DNA of 64,000 nucleotides from Pseudomonadota bacterium (lineage in GTDB: Bacteria; Pseudomonadota; Gammaproteobacteria; Burkholderiales; Burkholderiaceae_C): contig JAJZWA010000004.1 in NCBI GenBank assembly GCA_021846965.1, forward strand, positions 52,665 to 116,664, given 5' to 3'. The notes under the pieces were generated by a model. That model was not told the origin of the DNA. It did no database searches and saw only the letters and a list, made by a program, of their open reading frames with translations. Positions 34,167-42,929 of this stretch are shown one piece after another (the first letter of the stretch is position 1; the number at the start of each line of letters is the position of its first letter). A program made the position numbers and the translations under genes.

Positions 34167-34508
34167 CTACTTCTTCAGGCTCAGGATCCAGTCGGCGATC
34201 TGATCGAGTTCGGCCTGGCTCAGCGTCGGGTTGGGCGGCATCGGGGTTCCCTGGACTCCGGCGTGCACGTCCTGGTCGAGCGCCTTCTCGGCCTTGTCCT
34301 CGCCCATGGCGGCGAACTTGGCGGACAGGTCGGTGAAGCTCGGCCCGACCTTGGTGCCTTCGATGGCGTGGCAGGTGAAGCAGGCGTGTTGCTGGACCAG
34401 CGCCTTGCCAGCGGCGATGTCGGCCTTCTCCGCGGCATGCGCCGCGGGCACGGCAAGGGCGAAGGCGGTGGCGACGGCGGCGAGACGGTGCAGCTTGAGG
34501 GCTTTCAT
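34167..34508 (-). CDS. Monoheme class I cytochrome c, periplasmic
   Basis: 113 aa. A signal peptide (LAAVATAFALAVPAAHA) precedes one haem site CFTCH (residues 43-47) and a likely distal methionine in GTPMPPNP (Met90). It ends in the usual helix QIADWILSL. As first gene of the cytochrome-porin operon it is a candidate periplasmic shuttle between the inner membrane and the decaheme protein, analogous in position to MtoD. The start MKALKLH is chosen over the ORF-track start 6 codons upstream. Confidence 0.92.
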   Translation of the reverse strand: MKALKLHRLAAVATAFALAVPAAHAAEKADIAAGKALVQQHACFTCHAIEGTKVGPSFTDLSAKFAAMGEDKAEKALDQDVHAGVQGTPMPPNPTLSQAELDQIADWILSLKK

Positions 34509-34629
34509 GATGGGGATCCGAAGCAAGAGGATGCGTAGGGGGCAGCGCCAGGCGCCACCGGTGGTTCATGGCGTCCATTCTTCTTGGGGATAACCCGTGG
34601 GCGCCATCGGCGCAGGCCCAAAATGCCCA

Positions 34630-34656
34630 TCGGAAAATTCCGACCCCGCATCGGAA
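34630..34656. promoter_or_regulatory. TCGGAA palindrome plus extra half-site upstream of cytochrome operon
   Basis: TCGGAA-AA-TTCCGA is a perfect inverted repeat, followed 7 bp later by a third TCGGAA. The cluster is about 122-148 bp before the start of the monoheme cytochrome gene and 84 bp past the end of the response regulator gene. It is a candidate operator for that regulator. A CCACCGGTGG palindrome lies closer to the gene (34555-34564). Confidence 0.5.
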
Positions 34657-34739
34657 TCACGGCGGCGGCGCGCAGGCTCGCGCCGAGCGCGGCAGCGCTG
34701 CGGAACTTCGGCGGGGTCAGGGGCGCGCGAGGCGCGCCG

Positions 34740-35390
34740 TCAGTCCATGGTGGCGTCGGCCAGCCCGTGCTGCAGCGCGTAGCGCACGAGGTCGACGTCG
34801 CGTTCCACACCCATCTTCTCGAGGATGTGCGACTTGTGGGTGCTGATGGTCTTGACGCTCAGGCTCAGTTCGCTGGCGATGTCGGTCAGGCTGCGCCCGT
34901 CGACGATGCGCTGGAAGATCTCGAACTCCCGATTCGACAGCAGGGTGTGCGCCGGCACGTCGCGCGGGCGGGACACGTCCGCGGCCAGCAGCTCCGCCAG
35001 CTTGGCGCTGACGTACACCCCGCCCCGGGCCACCTTGCGCATCGCCGCCAGCAGCACGTCGCCGTCGACCTCCTTGGTGAGATAGCCCGAGGCGCCGGCG
35101 CGCATCGCGCGCACCGCGTACTGCTCCTCCTGGTGCATGGTGAACACCAGGATGGGAAGCTGCGGCCGCTCGGCCTTGACCAGGCGGATCAGGTCCAGCC
35201 CGTTGCGCCCCGGCATCGACAGATCCAGGATCAGCAGGCCCCAATCGCGCCGGCGCACCAGTTCGAGAAGGTCGTGGCCATTGCCCGCCTCCGCCGCGCA
35301 GCGCAGGTCCTCGGTGTCTTCCAGGATGTTGCGCAGGCCATTGCGGATGATCGCGTGGTCGTCGGCCAGCAGGACTTCGATGCGGTTCAT
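34740..35390 (-). CDS. NarL/LuxR-family response regulator
   Basis: 216 aa. The receiver domain has DDH near residue 10, phospho-acceptor Asp56 (LLILDLSMPG) and conserved Lys (LTKEVD). The LuxR-type helix-turn-helix is at the C-terminus (LSNREFEIFQRIVDGRSLTDIASELSLS, TISTHKSHILEKMGV). The start overlaps the stop of the histidine kinase gene (ATGA). The next gene downstream is the cytochrome of the porin-cytochrome operon, the most likely target. Confidence 0.93.
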   Translation of the reverse strand: MNRIEVLLADDHAIIRNGLRNILEDTEDLRCAAEAGNGHDLLELVRRRDWGLLILDLSMPGRNGLDLIRLVKAERPQLPILVFTMHQEEQYAVRAMRAGASGYLTKEVDGDVLLAAMRKVARGGVYVSAKLAELLAADVSRPRDVPAHTLLSNREFEIFQRIVDGRSLTDIASELSLSVKTISTHKSHILEKMGVERDVDLVRYALQHGLADATMD

Positions 35391-37411
35391 GTCGTCTCTC
35401 CCTCGGCTGCGTGCTCGTGCAGGGGCATGTCCAGCTCGATCTCGGTGCCGCCGCCCTGCGCGGCGCGGATATGCAGGCGGGCGCCCAGCGAGGTCGCGCG
35501 CTCGCGCATGCTGAGCAGCCCGACGCCCGAGCCGATGCGACCCGGGTCGATGCCCCGGCCGTTGTCGCGGATCCTCAGGCTCAGCCGGCCCTCGCGCTCG
35601 AACAACTCGATGCGCACCCGCGTGGCCTGGGCGTGGCGCGCGACATTGGTCAGCGACTCCTGCACGATGCGGAACAGGCCGGTCGACATCGCGTCTCCCC
35701 GCACATGCCCGGCCGCCGCGAGGTCCAGTTGCACCTCGATGGAGCTGCGTCGGCCGAATTCCTCCGCCAGCCAGCTCAGCGCCTCGCCGAAGCTGAGGTC
35801 GTCGAGCATGCGCGGGCGCAGCTCGGTGGAAATGCGCCGCACCGAGGCCATCGCCCCGTCCAGGAGCTGGCGCATGGACTCGAAGGTCTGCGGACTCAGG
35901 GCACGCCCGTCGCGCGAGCGCGCGATCAGGCGCGACAGGTCGAGCTTGACGCCCGTGAGCAACTGTCCGAGGTCATCGTGCAGTTCCCGCGAGATGCGCG
36001 CGCGCTCCTCTTCGCGTACCGATTGCTGCGCCGTGGACAGGCGTCGCAACTCGCGGTTCATCTGCTCCAGCTCCGCCTGGCGTCGTCGCCGCTCGGTGAC
36101 GTCGCGCAGCACGGCCGTGAACTGCAGCGCGCCGTCGATGCGGGTCTGCGACACCGCCGATTCCACCGGGAACTCACTGCCGTCGGCGCGTCGGCCCAGC
36201 ACCTCCCGGTTCGGCGCCATGTCCCGCGAGGCCACGGCGGATTGCGCGAAGGCATGCATGTGCCCGTTGTGCGCGCCTTGCAGGCGAGGGGGGATGAGCA
36301 GGTCCAGCGGCTGGCCCAGGGCCTCCTGGGCGGGGATCCCGAACATGCGCTCGGCGGCCGGGTTGAACAGGATGATGCGGTGCTTGGCGTCGACCGACAC
36401 CATGGCATCCATGACCGAATCGATGGTGCGCCGGTAACGGTCGTCGGCCTCGCGCAGCGCCTGATCCAGTTTTTGCTCACGCTGCAACTCGTAGCCCAGC
36501 AGCAGCGCGGCCGTGCCCAGGAAGCCGCAGACCAGCAGCGCGCCCAGCGCGATCGGCGCGGCCAGTTCGCGCCACGACGCCAGGGTCTGCGCGCGGGTCT
36601 GCTCCACTCCCACCAGCAGCGGCTGACCGGGAACCCGGGACAGGCTCAGCAACTGATCGCCCTCGCCCCGCAGCACGTCGGCGCGCAACAGCGAGCCCGG
36701 CGGCGGAAGCTTCAACCCGGAGAGCTCCGGCGCCTGCTGGTCCAGCAGGGAATCGCGCCGCGGCAGGCTGGCCAGCAGCCGACCGTCGGCGAGGTACAGC
36801 GCGACCGGACGCCCGAAGTCCTGCAACACGTAGCGGAACAGCGATTCCAGCTGCCTGCGCGCGATGCCCGCCACCAGCACACCGCGCAGGGAACCGTCGG
36901 GGTTGCGCAGTGCGCAGGCCAGGTGCACGGTCCATGTGGCGCTGGCGCGGCTGCTCACCGGGCCGCCGAGATACAGGCCGCGCGCGCCCTCGCGCGCGAA
37001 GGCCCGGTAGTAGCCGCGATCGGCCACCGAGAGCGGCTGCGCCGGAAAGGCTCGGGTGCTGTTCACCACCTGGCCTTGAGGGTTCACGATGAACAGCGTG
37101 CCCGACTCGCCGAGCCCATGCGCATGCGCGGCCAGCAGCAGGTGTACGGGCAGGCTGTCCAGCCCGAGACGACCGATGAAGGAGGAGTCCAGCCGATCCG
37201 CGACCGTGCGCAGCGTGGCATCGCTGCGCGCGAAATTCTGTGCCGTCTGCCGTGCCAGCATGCGGGTCAGCATGTCGGTGCGTTGCTCGTCCCGGGCGAG
37301 CGCGCGCTCGCGCAGGCCCCACAGCAGGGCCAGCACGGACACCGAGACCGCCAGGATGGCCAGCACCGCGAACAGGGCGACCACGCGCGCGGGCTGAATT
37401 CGGATCGACAT
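35387..37411 (-). CDS. PAS-containing sensor histidine kinase, NarX/DegS type
   Basis: 674 aa. TM1 at about 12-33, then a ~230-residue periplasmic sensor of the Cache type (VNPQGQVVNSTRAFPAQPLSVADRGYYRAF is characteristic), and TM2 near 280-300. A PAS domain follows (~315-430, TIDSVMDAMVSVDAKHRIILFNPAAERMFG). HisKA_3 has the phosphorylated His in ISRELHDDLGQLL, then HATPase (FRIVQESLTNVARHAQATR, DNGRGID, GVGLLSMRERA). Cache domains bind small molecules, so a periplasmic ligand is likely the input. The start MSIRIQPAR is nine codons inside the ORF-track frame. Confidence 0.92.
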   Translation of the reverse strand: MSIRIQPARVVALFAVLAILAVSVSVLALLWGLRERALARDEQRTDMLTRMLARQTAQNFARSDATLRTVADRLDSSFIGRLGLDSLPVHLLLAAHAHGLGESGTLFIVNPQGQVVNSTRAFPAQPLSVADRGYYRAFAREGARGLYLGGPVSSRASATWTVHLACALRNPDGSLRGVLVAGIARRQLESLFRYVLQDFGRPVALYLADGRLLASLPRRDSLLDQQAPELSGLKLPPPGSLLRADVLRGEGDQLLSLSRVPGQPLLVGVEQTRAQTLASWRELAAPIALGALLVCGFLGTAALLLGYELQREQKLDQALREADDRYRRTIDSVMDAMVSVDAKHRIILFNPAAERMFGIPAQEALGQPLDLLIPPRLQGAHNGHMHAFAQSAVASRDMAPNREVLGRRADGSEFPVESAVSQTRIDGALQFTAVLRDVTERRRRQAELEQMNRELRRLSTAQQSVREEERARISRELHDDLGQLLTGVKLDLSRLIARSRDGRALSPQTFESMRQLLDGAMASVRRISTELRPRMLDDLSFGEALSWLAEEFGRRSSIEVQLDLAAAGHVRGDAMSTGLFRIVQESLTNVARHAQATRVRIELFEREGRLSLRIRDNGRGIDPGRIGSGVGLLSMRERATSLGARLHIRAAQGGGTEIELDMPLHEHAAEGETT

Positions 37412-37488
37412 CTCGAGGGGGCACCGCCGCGGCGGCACCGGAAGGGCTTTCCCGCGCCGATGCTAGGAGCGGCAGGGGCCGGCCCGGC

Positions 37489-37502
37489 TTGCGCTCGATC
37501 AA
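37489..37502. promoter_or_regulatory. Possible FNR/Anr-like box between kinase and ccmA
   Basis: TTGCG-CTCG-ATCAA matches 8 of 10 fixed positions of the FNR consensus TTGAT-N4-ATCAA. It lies in the 241-bp divergent spacer between the sensor kinase and ccmA. Oxygen-linked control of cytochrome maturation would fit, but one imperfect match is weak evidence. Confidence 0.3.
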
Positions 37503-37652
37503 GCCGGGGCGAGGTGCCGCGCGTGCCTTTGTCGTTTTTGGCGGAATGTGGATTTGCTTGATTCCGCGCAAAGGGGCCGCACGCTCGCGTGCCTATCGTT
37601 CAGCCTCGAAACCTCATGGGCGCCGGAGCCGGCGACCCCGGGTCGCTTCGAG

Positions 37653-38294
37653 ATGCCTGTCATGAACGCCACCGCCGAGCACGAACTGCGAGCCACCGGG
37701 CTGAGCTGTCGCCGCGGGAATCGCGTCTTGTTCGAGGACCTCGGTTTCGAGCTCGGCCCGGGGCAGTGGCTGCATGTTCGCGGAGCCAACGGCTCGGGCA
37801 AGACCAGCCTGCTGCGGCTGCTGACCGGCCTGGCCCGCCCCGAGACCGGAATCGTCGCGTGGAATGGCGTCGAGCTTTCGCGCGCCGGAGAGGACTACCG
37901 TGCCGCGCTGGCCTACTTCGGGCATCGCCACGCCGTGAAGGATGATCTGAGCGCGCTGGAGAACCTGCGCCTGGGCGCCGCGCTCGACGGTCGTGCCCTC
38001 GACCCGCGCGCCGCCTGCGCCGCCCTGTGGCGCGTGGGACTGCGCGGGCGCGAATCCCTGCCCATGCGGGTGTTGTCCCAGGGCCAGCGCCGGCGAGCCC
38101 TGCTCGCGCGCGTGCTGGTGCGGGGCGCCAGCCTGTGGGTTCTTGACGAGCCCTTCGCCGCGCTGGACGCGGACGGCGTGGACATGGTGAGTTCGCTGGT
38201 GCAGGAGCATCTGCGCGGCGGTGGCAGCGCGGTGCTCACCAGCCACCAGCCGATCGCGCTGCCCGGGGGCTGCAGCCTGGAACTCGGCGCATGA
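37653..38294 (+). CDS. ccmA: CcmA, haem exporter ATP-binding protein
   Basis: 213 aa ABC ATPase. Walker A is GANGSGKTSLLR, the signature is LSQGQRRRALLAR, and Walker B is LWVLDEPFAALD, a sequence typical of CcmA. With CcmB it powers release of holo-CcmE from CcmC. The start could also be the ATG three codons later. The stop overlaps ccmB (ATGA). First gene of a nine-gene ccm operon divergent from the two-component system. Confidence 0.95.
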   Translation: MPVMNATAEHELRATGLSCRRGNRVLFEDLGFELGPGQWLHVRGANGSGKTSLLRLLTGLARPETGIVAWNGVELSRAGEDYRAALAYFGHRHAVKDDLSALENLRLGAALDGRALDPRAACAALWRVGLRGRESLPMRVLSQGQRRRALLARVLVRGASLWVLDEPFAALDADGVDMVSSLVQEHLRGGGSAVLTSHQPIALPGGCSLELGA

Positions 38295-39043
38295 AACCGA
38301 TGAGCCCGACCATCCAGCGCGGCGCGTCGCCCCACGTGGTAATCGATGCCGTCGCAGCCGCCGCGCCCGTGGCGAGCACCAGCCCCCTGCTGGGCGTGCT
38401 GCGCCGCGAGCTGCTGCTGACCCTGCGCCGGCGCAGCGAGGTGGCCACCGTGCTGGTGTTCTTCGTCATGGTCGCCAGCCTGTTCCCGCTGGCCATCGGC
38501 CCGGAGCCGCAGCGCCTGCGGGTCATCGGCCCCGGCGTGCTATGGGTGGGCGCGCTGCTGTCGACCCTGCTCGGGCTGCCGCGCATGTTCGGCGACGACT
38601 TCGCCGACGGCACGCTGGAGCAGATGCTGCTCTCGCCGACCCCCTTCGCCTGGCTGGTGGTGGGCAAGATCGTCGCCCACTGGCTGGTCACCGGCTTGCC
38701 TCTGGTCCTGCTGGCGCCGCTGCTGGGCCTGCAATTCGGGCTGGCTGGGCAGGCGCTGGGCCTGCTCGTGCTGGCCCTGCTGCTGGGCACGCCGCTGCTT
38801 TCGCTGCTCGGAGCCATCGGTGCCGCGCTGACCCTCGGCGCGCGCGGCGGCGGCGCCTTGCTCGCCTTGCTGCTGCTGCCCCTGTACGTGCCCGCGCTGG
38901 TGTTCGGCGCGGGCGCGCTCACCGCCCAGGCCGCCGGCCTGGACCCCTCGGGATATCTCGCTCTGCTGGGCGCCATGCTGGTGGTCGCAGTGTTCCTCGC
39001 ACCGCCCGCCGCTGCCGCCGCCGTCAGGATCGCCCTCGAATGA
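38291..39043 (+). CDS. ccmB: CcmB, haem exporter permease
   Basis: 250 aa with about six membrane segments. The N-terminal ~30 residues (MKPMSPTIQRGASPHVVI...) are longer than usual for CcmB (about 220 aa), so an inner start is conceivable. Typical wording: LLTLRRRSEVATVLVFFVMVASLFPLAIGP and DDFADGTLEQMLLSP. It works with CcmA in the inner membrane. Confidence 0.94.
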   Translation: MKPMSPTIQRGASPHVVIDAVAAAAPVASTSPLLGVLRRELLLTLRRRSEVATVLVFFVMVASLFPLAIGPEPQRLRVIGPGVLWVGALLSTLLGLPRMFGDDFADGTLEQMLLSPTPFAWLVVGKIVAHWLVTGLPLVLLAPLLGLQFGLAGQALGLLVLALLLGTPLLSLLGAIGAALTLGARGGGALLALLLLPLYVPALVFGAGALTAQAAGLDPSGYLALLGAMLVVAVFLAPPAAAAAVRIALE

Positions 39044-39789
39044 AAACCTCGAAGCTACGCTGGACCCACTACGCCAGCCCGGCCACCTTCTACGAACCGG
39101 CGGGGCGCCTCGTGCCCTGGTTCGCAGGGGCGGCGCTGCTGCTGGCCCTCGCCGGCACCTGGGTGGGCTTTTTCCTGGCCCCGCCGGACGCCACCCAGGG
39201 TGATGGTTACCGCATCATCTTCCTGCATGTGCCGGCGTCCTGGATGTCCATGTTCATCTACGTGGTCATGGCGGGCTGGTCGGCCCTGGGCCTGGCCTTC
39301 AACACCCGCCTGTCGGGGATGATGGCTTCCGCGCTGGTGCCCACCGGGGCGATGTTCACCGCCCTCGCGCTGGTCACCGGCTCGCTGTGGGGCAAGCCGA
39401 TGTGGGGTACCTGGTGGGTGTGGGACGCTCGCCTGACCTCCGAGCTGATCCTGCTGTTCCTGTACCTGGGGCAGATCGCGCTGCGCGCGGCCATCGACGA
39501 TGCGCGTCGCGCCGACAAGGCCTGCGCCGTGCTCGCCGTGGTCGGCGTGGTCAACATCCCGGTGATCTATTTCTCCGTGCAGTGGTGGAACACCCTGCAC
39601 CAGGGCGCCTCGATCTCCCTCACCCATGCACCCTCGATGGCCCTCACGATGCTCGCGGGCATCCTGCTGATGACCGGGGCCGCATGGATGTACGCCATTT
39701 CCACGACCCTGGCACGACTGCGGGTCATCATCCTCGAGCGCGAGCAGGACTCGAGCTGGCTCGGGCATCTGATGGAGGCTTCATCATGA
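39040..39789 (+). CDS. ccmC: CcmC, haem-handling protein
   Basis: 249 aa, six membrane segments. The tryptophan-rich WWD motif (WGTWWVWDARLTSELIL) binds haem with flanking histidines (FLHVPASWM and THAPSMAL). CcmC loads haem onto CcmE. Start and stop both overlap neighbours by 4 bp. Confidence 0.97.
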   Translation: MKTSKLRWTHYASPATFYEPAGRLVPWFAGAALLLALAGTWVGFFLAPPDATQGDGYRIIFLHVPASWMSMFIYVVMAGWSALGLAFNTRLSGMMASALVPTGAMFTALALVTGSLWGKPMWGTWWVWDARLTSELILLFLYLGQIALRAAIDDARRADKACAVLAVVGVVNIPVIYFSVQWWNTLHQGASISLTHAPSMALTMLAGILLMTGAAWMYAISTTLARLRVIILEREQDSSWLGHLMEASS

Positions 39790-40025
39790 TCTGGCATTCC
39801 ACGGGCGAGTTCCTCGCCATGGGCGGCTATGCCCTGTACGTGTGGGGCAGCGTGGCGGCCTGCGCGGCGGCGATCGCGGGCGAGGTGGTCGCGCTGCGAC
39901 TGCGTCGTCGCGCCGCGCTGCGCATGCTGCAGCAGCAGGGAGCGGTGCGCCGCATCGAACGCGCCGAGCGCGCGCGCGGCGGCGAGCGCGATCTGGCGGT
40001 TCCGCTGCAGCGGGAGGCGGCATGA
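39786..40025 (+). CDS. ccmD: CcmD, small membrane component
   Basis: 79 aa. It begins with the family pattern EFLAMGGYALYVWGSVAA and one membrane span, followed by a charged cytoplasmic tail (LRLRRRAALRMLQQQG). Longer than many CcmD proteins (45-70 aa). It associates with CcmABCE. 4-bp overlaps at both ends. Confidence 0.88.
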   Translation: MIWHSTGEFLAMGGYALYVWGSVAACAAAIAGEVVALRLRRRAALRMLQQQGAVRRIERAERARGGERDLAVPLQREAA

Positions 40026-40462
40026 AGGCGCGCAGTCGTCGCGGCGCCTTGATCGCCGCCGGCCTGGCAGGCCTGGGCGTGGCCACCGCCCTGGTGCTGC
40101 ACGCCTTGAACGGCGCCATCGAGTTGTACGTGACGCCCACGCAGATCGTCGAGGGCCAGGTACCCCATGACGGGCTGTTCCGGCTCGGCGGGCTGGTCGA
40201 GAAGGGCAGCCTGCGGCGCCAGGGCACGAAGGTGCGCTTTCTGGTCACCGATACGGCCAAGCAGGTTTCGGTGGTCTACGACGGCATCCTGCCCGACCTC
40301 TTCGCCCCGGGGCGCGGCGTGGTGGTGCAGGGCAGGCTGGGGCCGAACGGCACCTTCCACGCCACCCAGGTGCTGGCCAAGCACAGTGCCAACTACATGC
40401 CGCCCGAGGCGCGCAACGCGCTCGACCAGGCACGGCAGACCCAGAGGACCCTACGGCCATGA
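40022..40462 (+). CDS. ccmE: CcmE, haem chaperone
   Basis: 146 aa. N-terminal membrane anchor then an OB-fold periplasmic domain. The haem-linking histidine is His121 and Tyr125 follows, in LAKHSANYMPPE (commonly LAKHDENY). It carries haem from CcmC to CcmF. 4-bp overlaps on both sides. Confidence 0.97.
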   Translation: MKARSRRGALIAAGLAGLGVATALVLHALNGAIELYVTPTQIVEGQVPHDGLFRLGGLVEKGSLRRQGTKVRFLVTDTAKQVSVVYDGILPDLFAPGRGVVVQGRLGPNGTFHATQVLAKHSANYMPPEARNALDQARQTQRTLRP

Positions 40463-42399
40463 TTCCCGAACTCGGACATTTCGCGCTGCTGCTGGCCCTG
40501 CCCGTTGCGCTGGTGCAGGCGCTGCTGCCGCTGCTGGGCGCATGGCGCGGCCAGCGCACGTGGATCGCGCTGGCCAGGCCGGCCACCCGCGCCACCTTCG
40601 TGCTCGTGGCCTTTGCCTTCGGCTGCCTGCTGTGGTCGCTGCTGCACGATGACTTCTCGGTGCTGTACGTGGCCGAGAACTCCAACACCCTGCTGCCCAC
40701 CCTCTACAAGATCGGCGCCGCCTGGGGCGGCCACGAAGGCTCCTTCCTGCTGTGGCTGCTCATGCTTTGCGGCTGGTCGCTGGCGGTGTCCTTCTTCTCC
40801 CGCAGCCTGCCCGAGGAAATGGTCGCGCGGGTGCTGGGGGTGCTGGGGAGCATCGCCTTCGGCTTCCTGGTCTACATCCACCTGAGCTCCGATCCCTTCC
40901 AGCGCCTGCTGCCGGCGGCGATGAACGGGCGTTCGCTCAACCCCCTGTTGCAGGACCCGGGCATGATGGGCCATCCGCCGATGCTCTACATGGGCTACGT
41001 GGGCTTCGCCGTGGCCTTTGCCTTCGCCATCTCGGCGCTGCTGGCGGGGCGCCTGGACGCGGCGTGGGCGCGCTGGTCGCGGCCCTGGACCCTTGCCGCC
41101 TGGGTCAGCCTGACCCTGGGCATCGCGCTGGGCTCCTACTGGTCCTACTACGAGCTGGGATGGGGCGGCTGGTGGTTCTGGGATCCGGTGGAGAACGCAT
41201 CCTTCATGCCCTGGCTCGTGGGTACCGCGCTGATCCACTCGCTGGCCGTCACCGAAAAGCGCGGCAGCTTCCGCAACTGGACCGTGCTGCTGGCCATCGG
41301 GGCCTTCGGCCTGTCCCTGCTGGGCACCTTCCTGGTGCGCTCGGGCGTGCTGTCGTCCGTGCACGCCTTCACCACCGATCCGCGCCGGGGCATGATGATC
41401 CTGCTGCTGTTCGCGCTGTACATCGGCGGCTCGCTGCTGCTGTTCGCGCTGCGCGCCCCGGGACGCGGACCGGGCGGGAGCTTCGAACTGGTCTCGCGCG
41501 AGAGCCTGCTGCTGGGCAACAACGTGCTGCTGGTGGTCGCCGCCGCCAGCGTGCTGCTGGGAACCCTGTATCCGCTGGTGGTCGAGGCCCTGAACCTGGG
41601 CAAGCTGTCGGTCGGGCCTCCGTATTTCAACAGCGTGTTCGTGCCGGTGGTGGTCCCGCTGTTCCTGCTGGCCGCGGTCGGTCCGCTGGCGCGCTGGCGC
41701 AGTGAGCGGCTGGCCGACCTGGCGCGCCCGATGCGGGTGCCGGCGCTGGTGGCGCTGCTGGCCGCGATCGCGCTGCCGCTGTCGCTGGGGCGCTGGGATG
41801 CCGGCGCCGCGATCGGCAGTTTTTGCGCGCTGTGGCTGGCCACGGCCGTGTTCCAGCAAGTGCGCAAGCGCCTGCGCAGCGGGATGCCCCCTGGCGGCTA
41901 CTGGGGCATGCAGCTGGCCCACCTCGGCCTCGCCGTGAGCATCGTCGGCGTCGCGCTGGTCAGCCACTACCAGGCCGAGCGCGGCCTGCGCATGCAGCCC
42001 GGCGACTACACCCGGCTGGCCGGCTACACCGTGCGCTTCGAGGGCGTCAAGACACTCCCCGGCCCCGACTACACGGCGCAGCAGGGCGTGTTCGAGTTGT
42101 TGCGACACGGCAAGCTGCTTGCCGTGCTGCGTCCCGAGAAGCGCGACTACTTCAGTTCCTCGATGGAAATGACCGACACGGCGATCGACACCGGCCCCTT
42201 GCGCGACATCTACGTTTCCCTGGGCGCGCGCCTGCGCAATGGCGCATGGGCGGTGCGCGTGTACTACAAGCCCTTCGTGATCTGGATCTGGTGCGGCGCG
42301 CTGCTGATGGCCCTGGGCGGCGTGGCTGCCGCCGCAGACCGACGCTACCGCACCCTCAGCCGCCGCGCGGCCCAAGCCCTGGAGGCCCTCGCATCATGA
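40459..42399 (+). CDS. ccmF: CcmF, haem lyase subunit
   Basis: 646 aa, about fifteen membrane segments. The WWD motif GWGGWWFWDPVENASFMPWL is intact and MYMGYVGFAVAFAFAISALL is typical. CcmF with CcmH ligates haem to apocytochromes. 4-bp overlaps on both sides. Confidence 0.97.
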   Translation: MIPELGHFALLLALPVALVQALLPLLGAWRGQRTWIALARPATRATFVLVAFAFGCLLWSLLHDDFSVLYVAENSNTLLPTLYKIGAAWGGHEGSFLLWLLMLCGWSLAVSFFSRSLPEEMVARVLGVLGSIAFGFLVYIHLSSDPFQRLLPAAMNGRSLNPLLQDPGMMGHPPMLYMGYVGFAVAFAFAISALLAGRLDAAWARWSRPWTLAAWVSLTLGIALGSYWSYYELGWGGWWFWDPVENASFMPWLVGTALIHSLAVTEKRGSFRNWTVLLAIGAFGLSLLGTFLVRSGVLSSVHAFTTDPRRGMMILLLFALYIGGSLLLFALRAPGRGPGGSFELVSRESLLLGNNVLLVVAAASVLLGTLYPLVVEALNLGKLSVGPPYFNSVFVPVVVPLFLLAAVGPLARWRSERLADLARPMRVPALVALLAAIALPLSLGRWDAGAAIGSFCALWLATAVFQQVRKRLRSGMPPGGYWGMQLAHLGLAVSIVGVALVSHYQAERGLRMQPGDYTRLAGYTVRFEGVKTLPGPDYTAQQGVFELLRHGKLLAVLRPEKRDYFSSSMEMTDTAIDTGPLRDIYVSLGARLRNGAWAVRVYYKPFVIWIWCGALLMALGGVAAAADRRYRTLSRRAAQALEALAS

Positions 42400-42929
42400 A
42401 CCGCGCATGGAGAATCTCGCTGGTCCTGCTCGTGTTCGCCGGACTGCTCGCACTGCTCGACATCGGCTTGCACCACGATCCGCACCGCATCCCCTCGCCG
42501 CTGATCGGCAAGGCGGCGCCGCAGTTCGACGCCCCCCTGCTCATGCCCACCACGGGGAGCTTCTCCCCGCAACAGCTCCGGGGCAAGGTGTGGCTGCTCA
42601 ACGTGTGGGCTTCCTGGTGCACCTCCTGCCGCGAGGAGCACCCGCTGCTGCTGGCCTTCGCCCACGGCAGGCACGTGCCCCTGGTGGGCCTGGACTACAA
42701 GGACGACCCCGTCGCCGCGCGCCACTGGCTGGCCGAGGCCGGGGACCCCTACGACATCGTGGCCAGCGACGGCAACGGGCACATCGGCATCAATTACGGG
42801 GTCTACGGGGTGCCCGAGACCTATGTGATCGACGGCGATGGCCACATCGTCTACAAGCAGATCGGCCCGCTCACCGTGCGCGTGCTGAAGGACAAGATCC
42901 TGCCCCTGGTCCGGAGGTTGTCGTCATGA
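42396..42929 (+). CDS. ccmG: CcmG/DsbE, periplasmic thioredoxin
   Basis: 177 aa. N-terminal membrane anchor, then a thioredoxin fold with active site WCTSC (Cys75, Cys78), GVPETYVID carrying the cis-proline, and the family insert. It reduces the CxxCH cysteines of apocytochromes before haem attachment. 4-bp overlaps on both sides. Confidence 0.96.
   Translation: MNRAWRISLVLLVFAGLLALLDIGLHHDPHRIPSPLIGKAAPQFDAPLLMPTTGSFSPQQLRGKVWLLNVWASWCTSCREEHPLLLAFAHGRHVPLVGLDYKDDPVAARHWLAEAGDPYDIVASDGNGHIGINYGVYGVPETYVIDGDGHIVYKQIGPLTVRVLKDKILPLVRRLSS

Noticed and set aside
30673-34508. MtrC/OmcA-type outer-surface cytochrome or CymA-type quinol oxidase in the operon
   Set aside because: No other multihaem CxxCH protein is encoded in the window on either strand.
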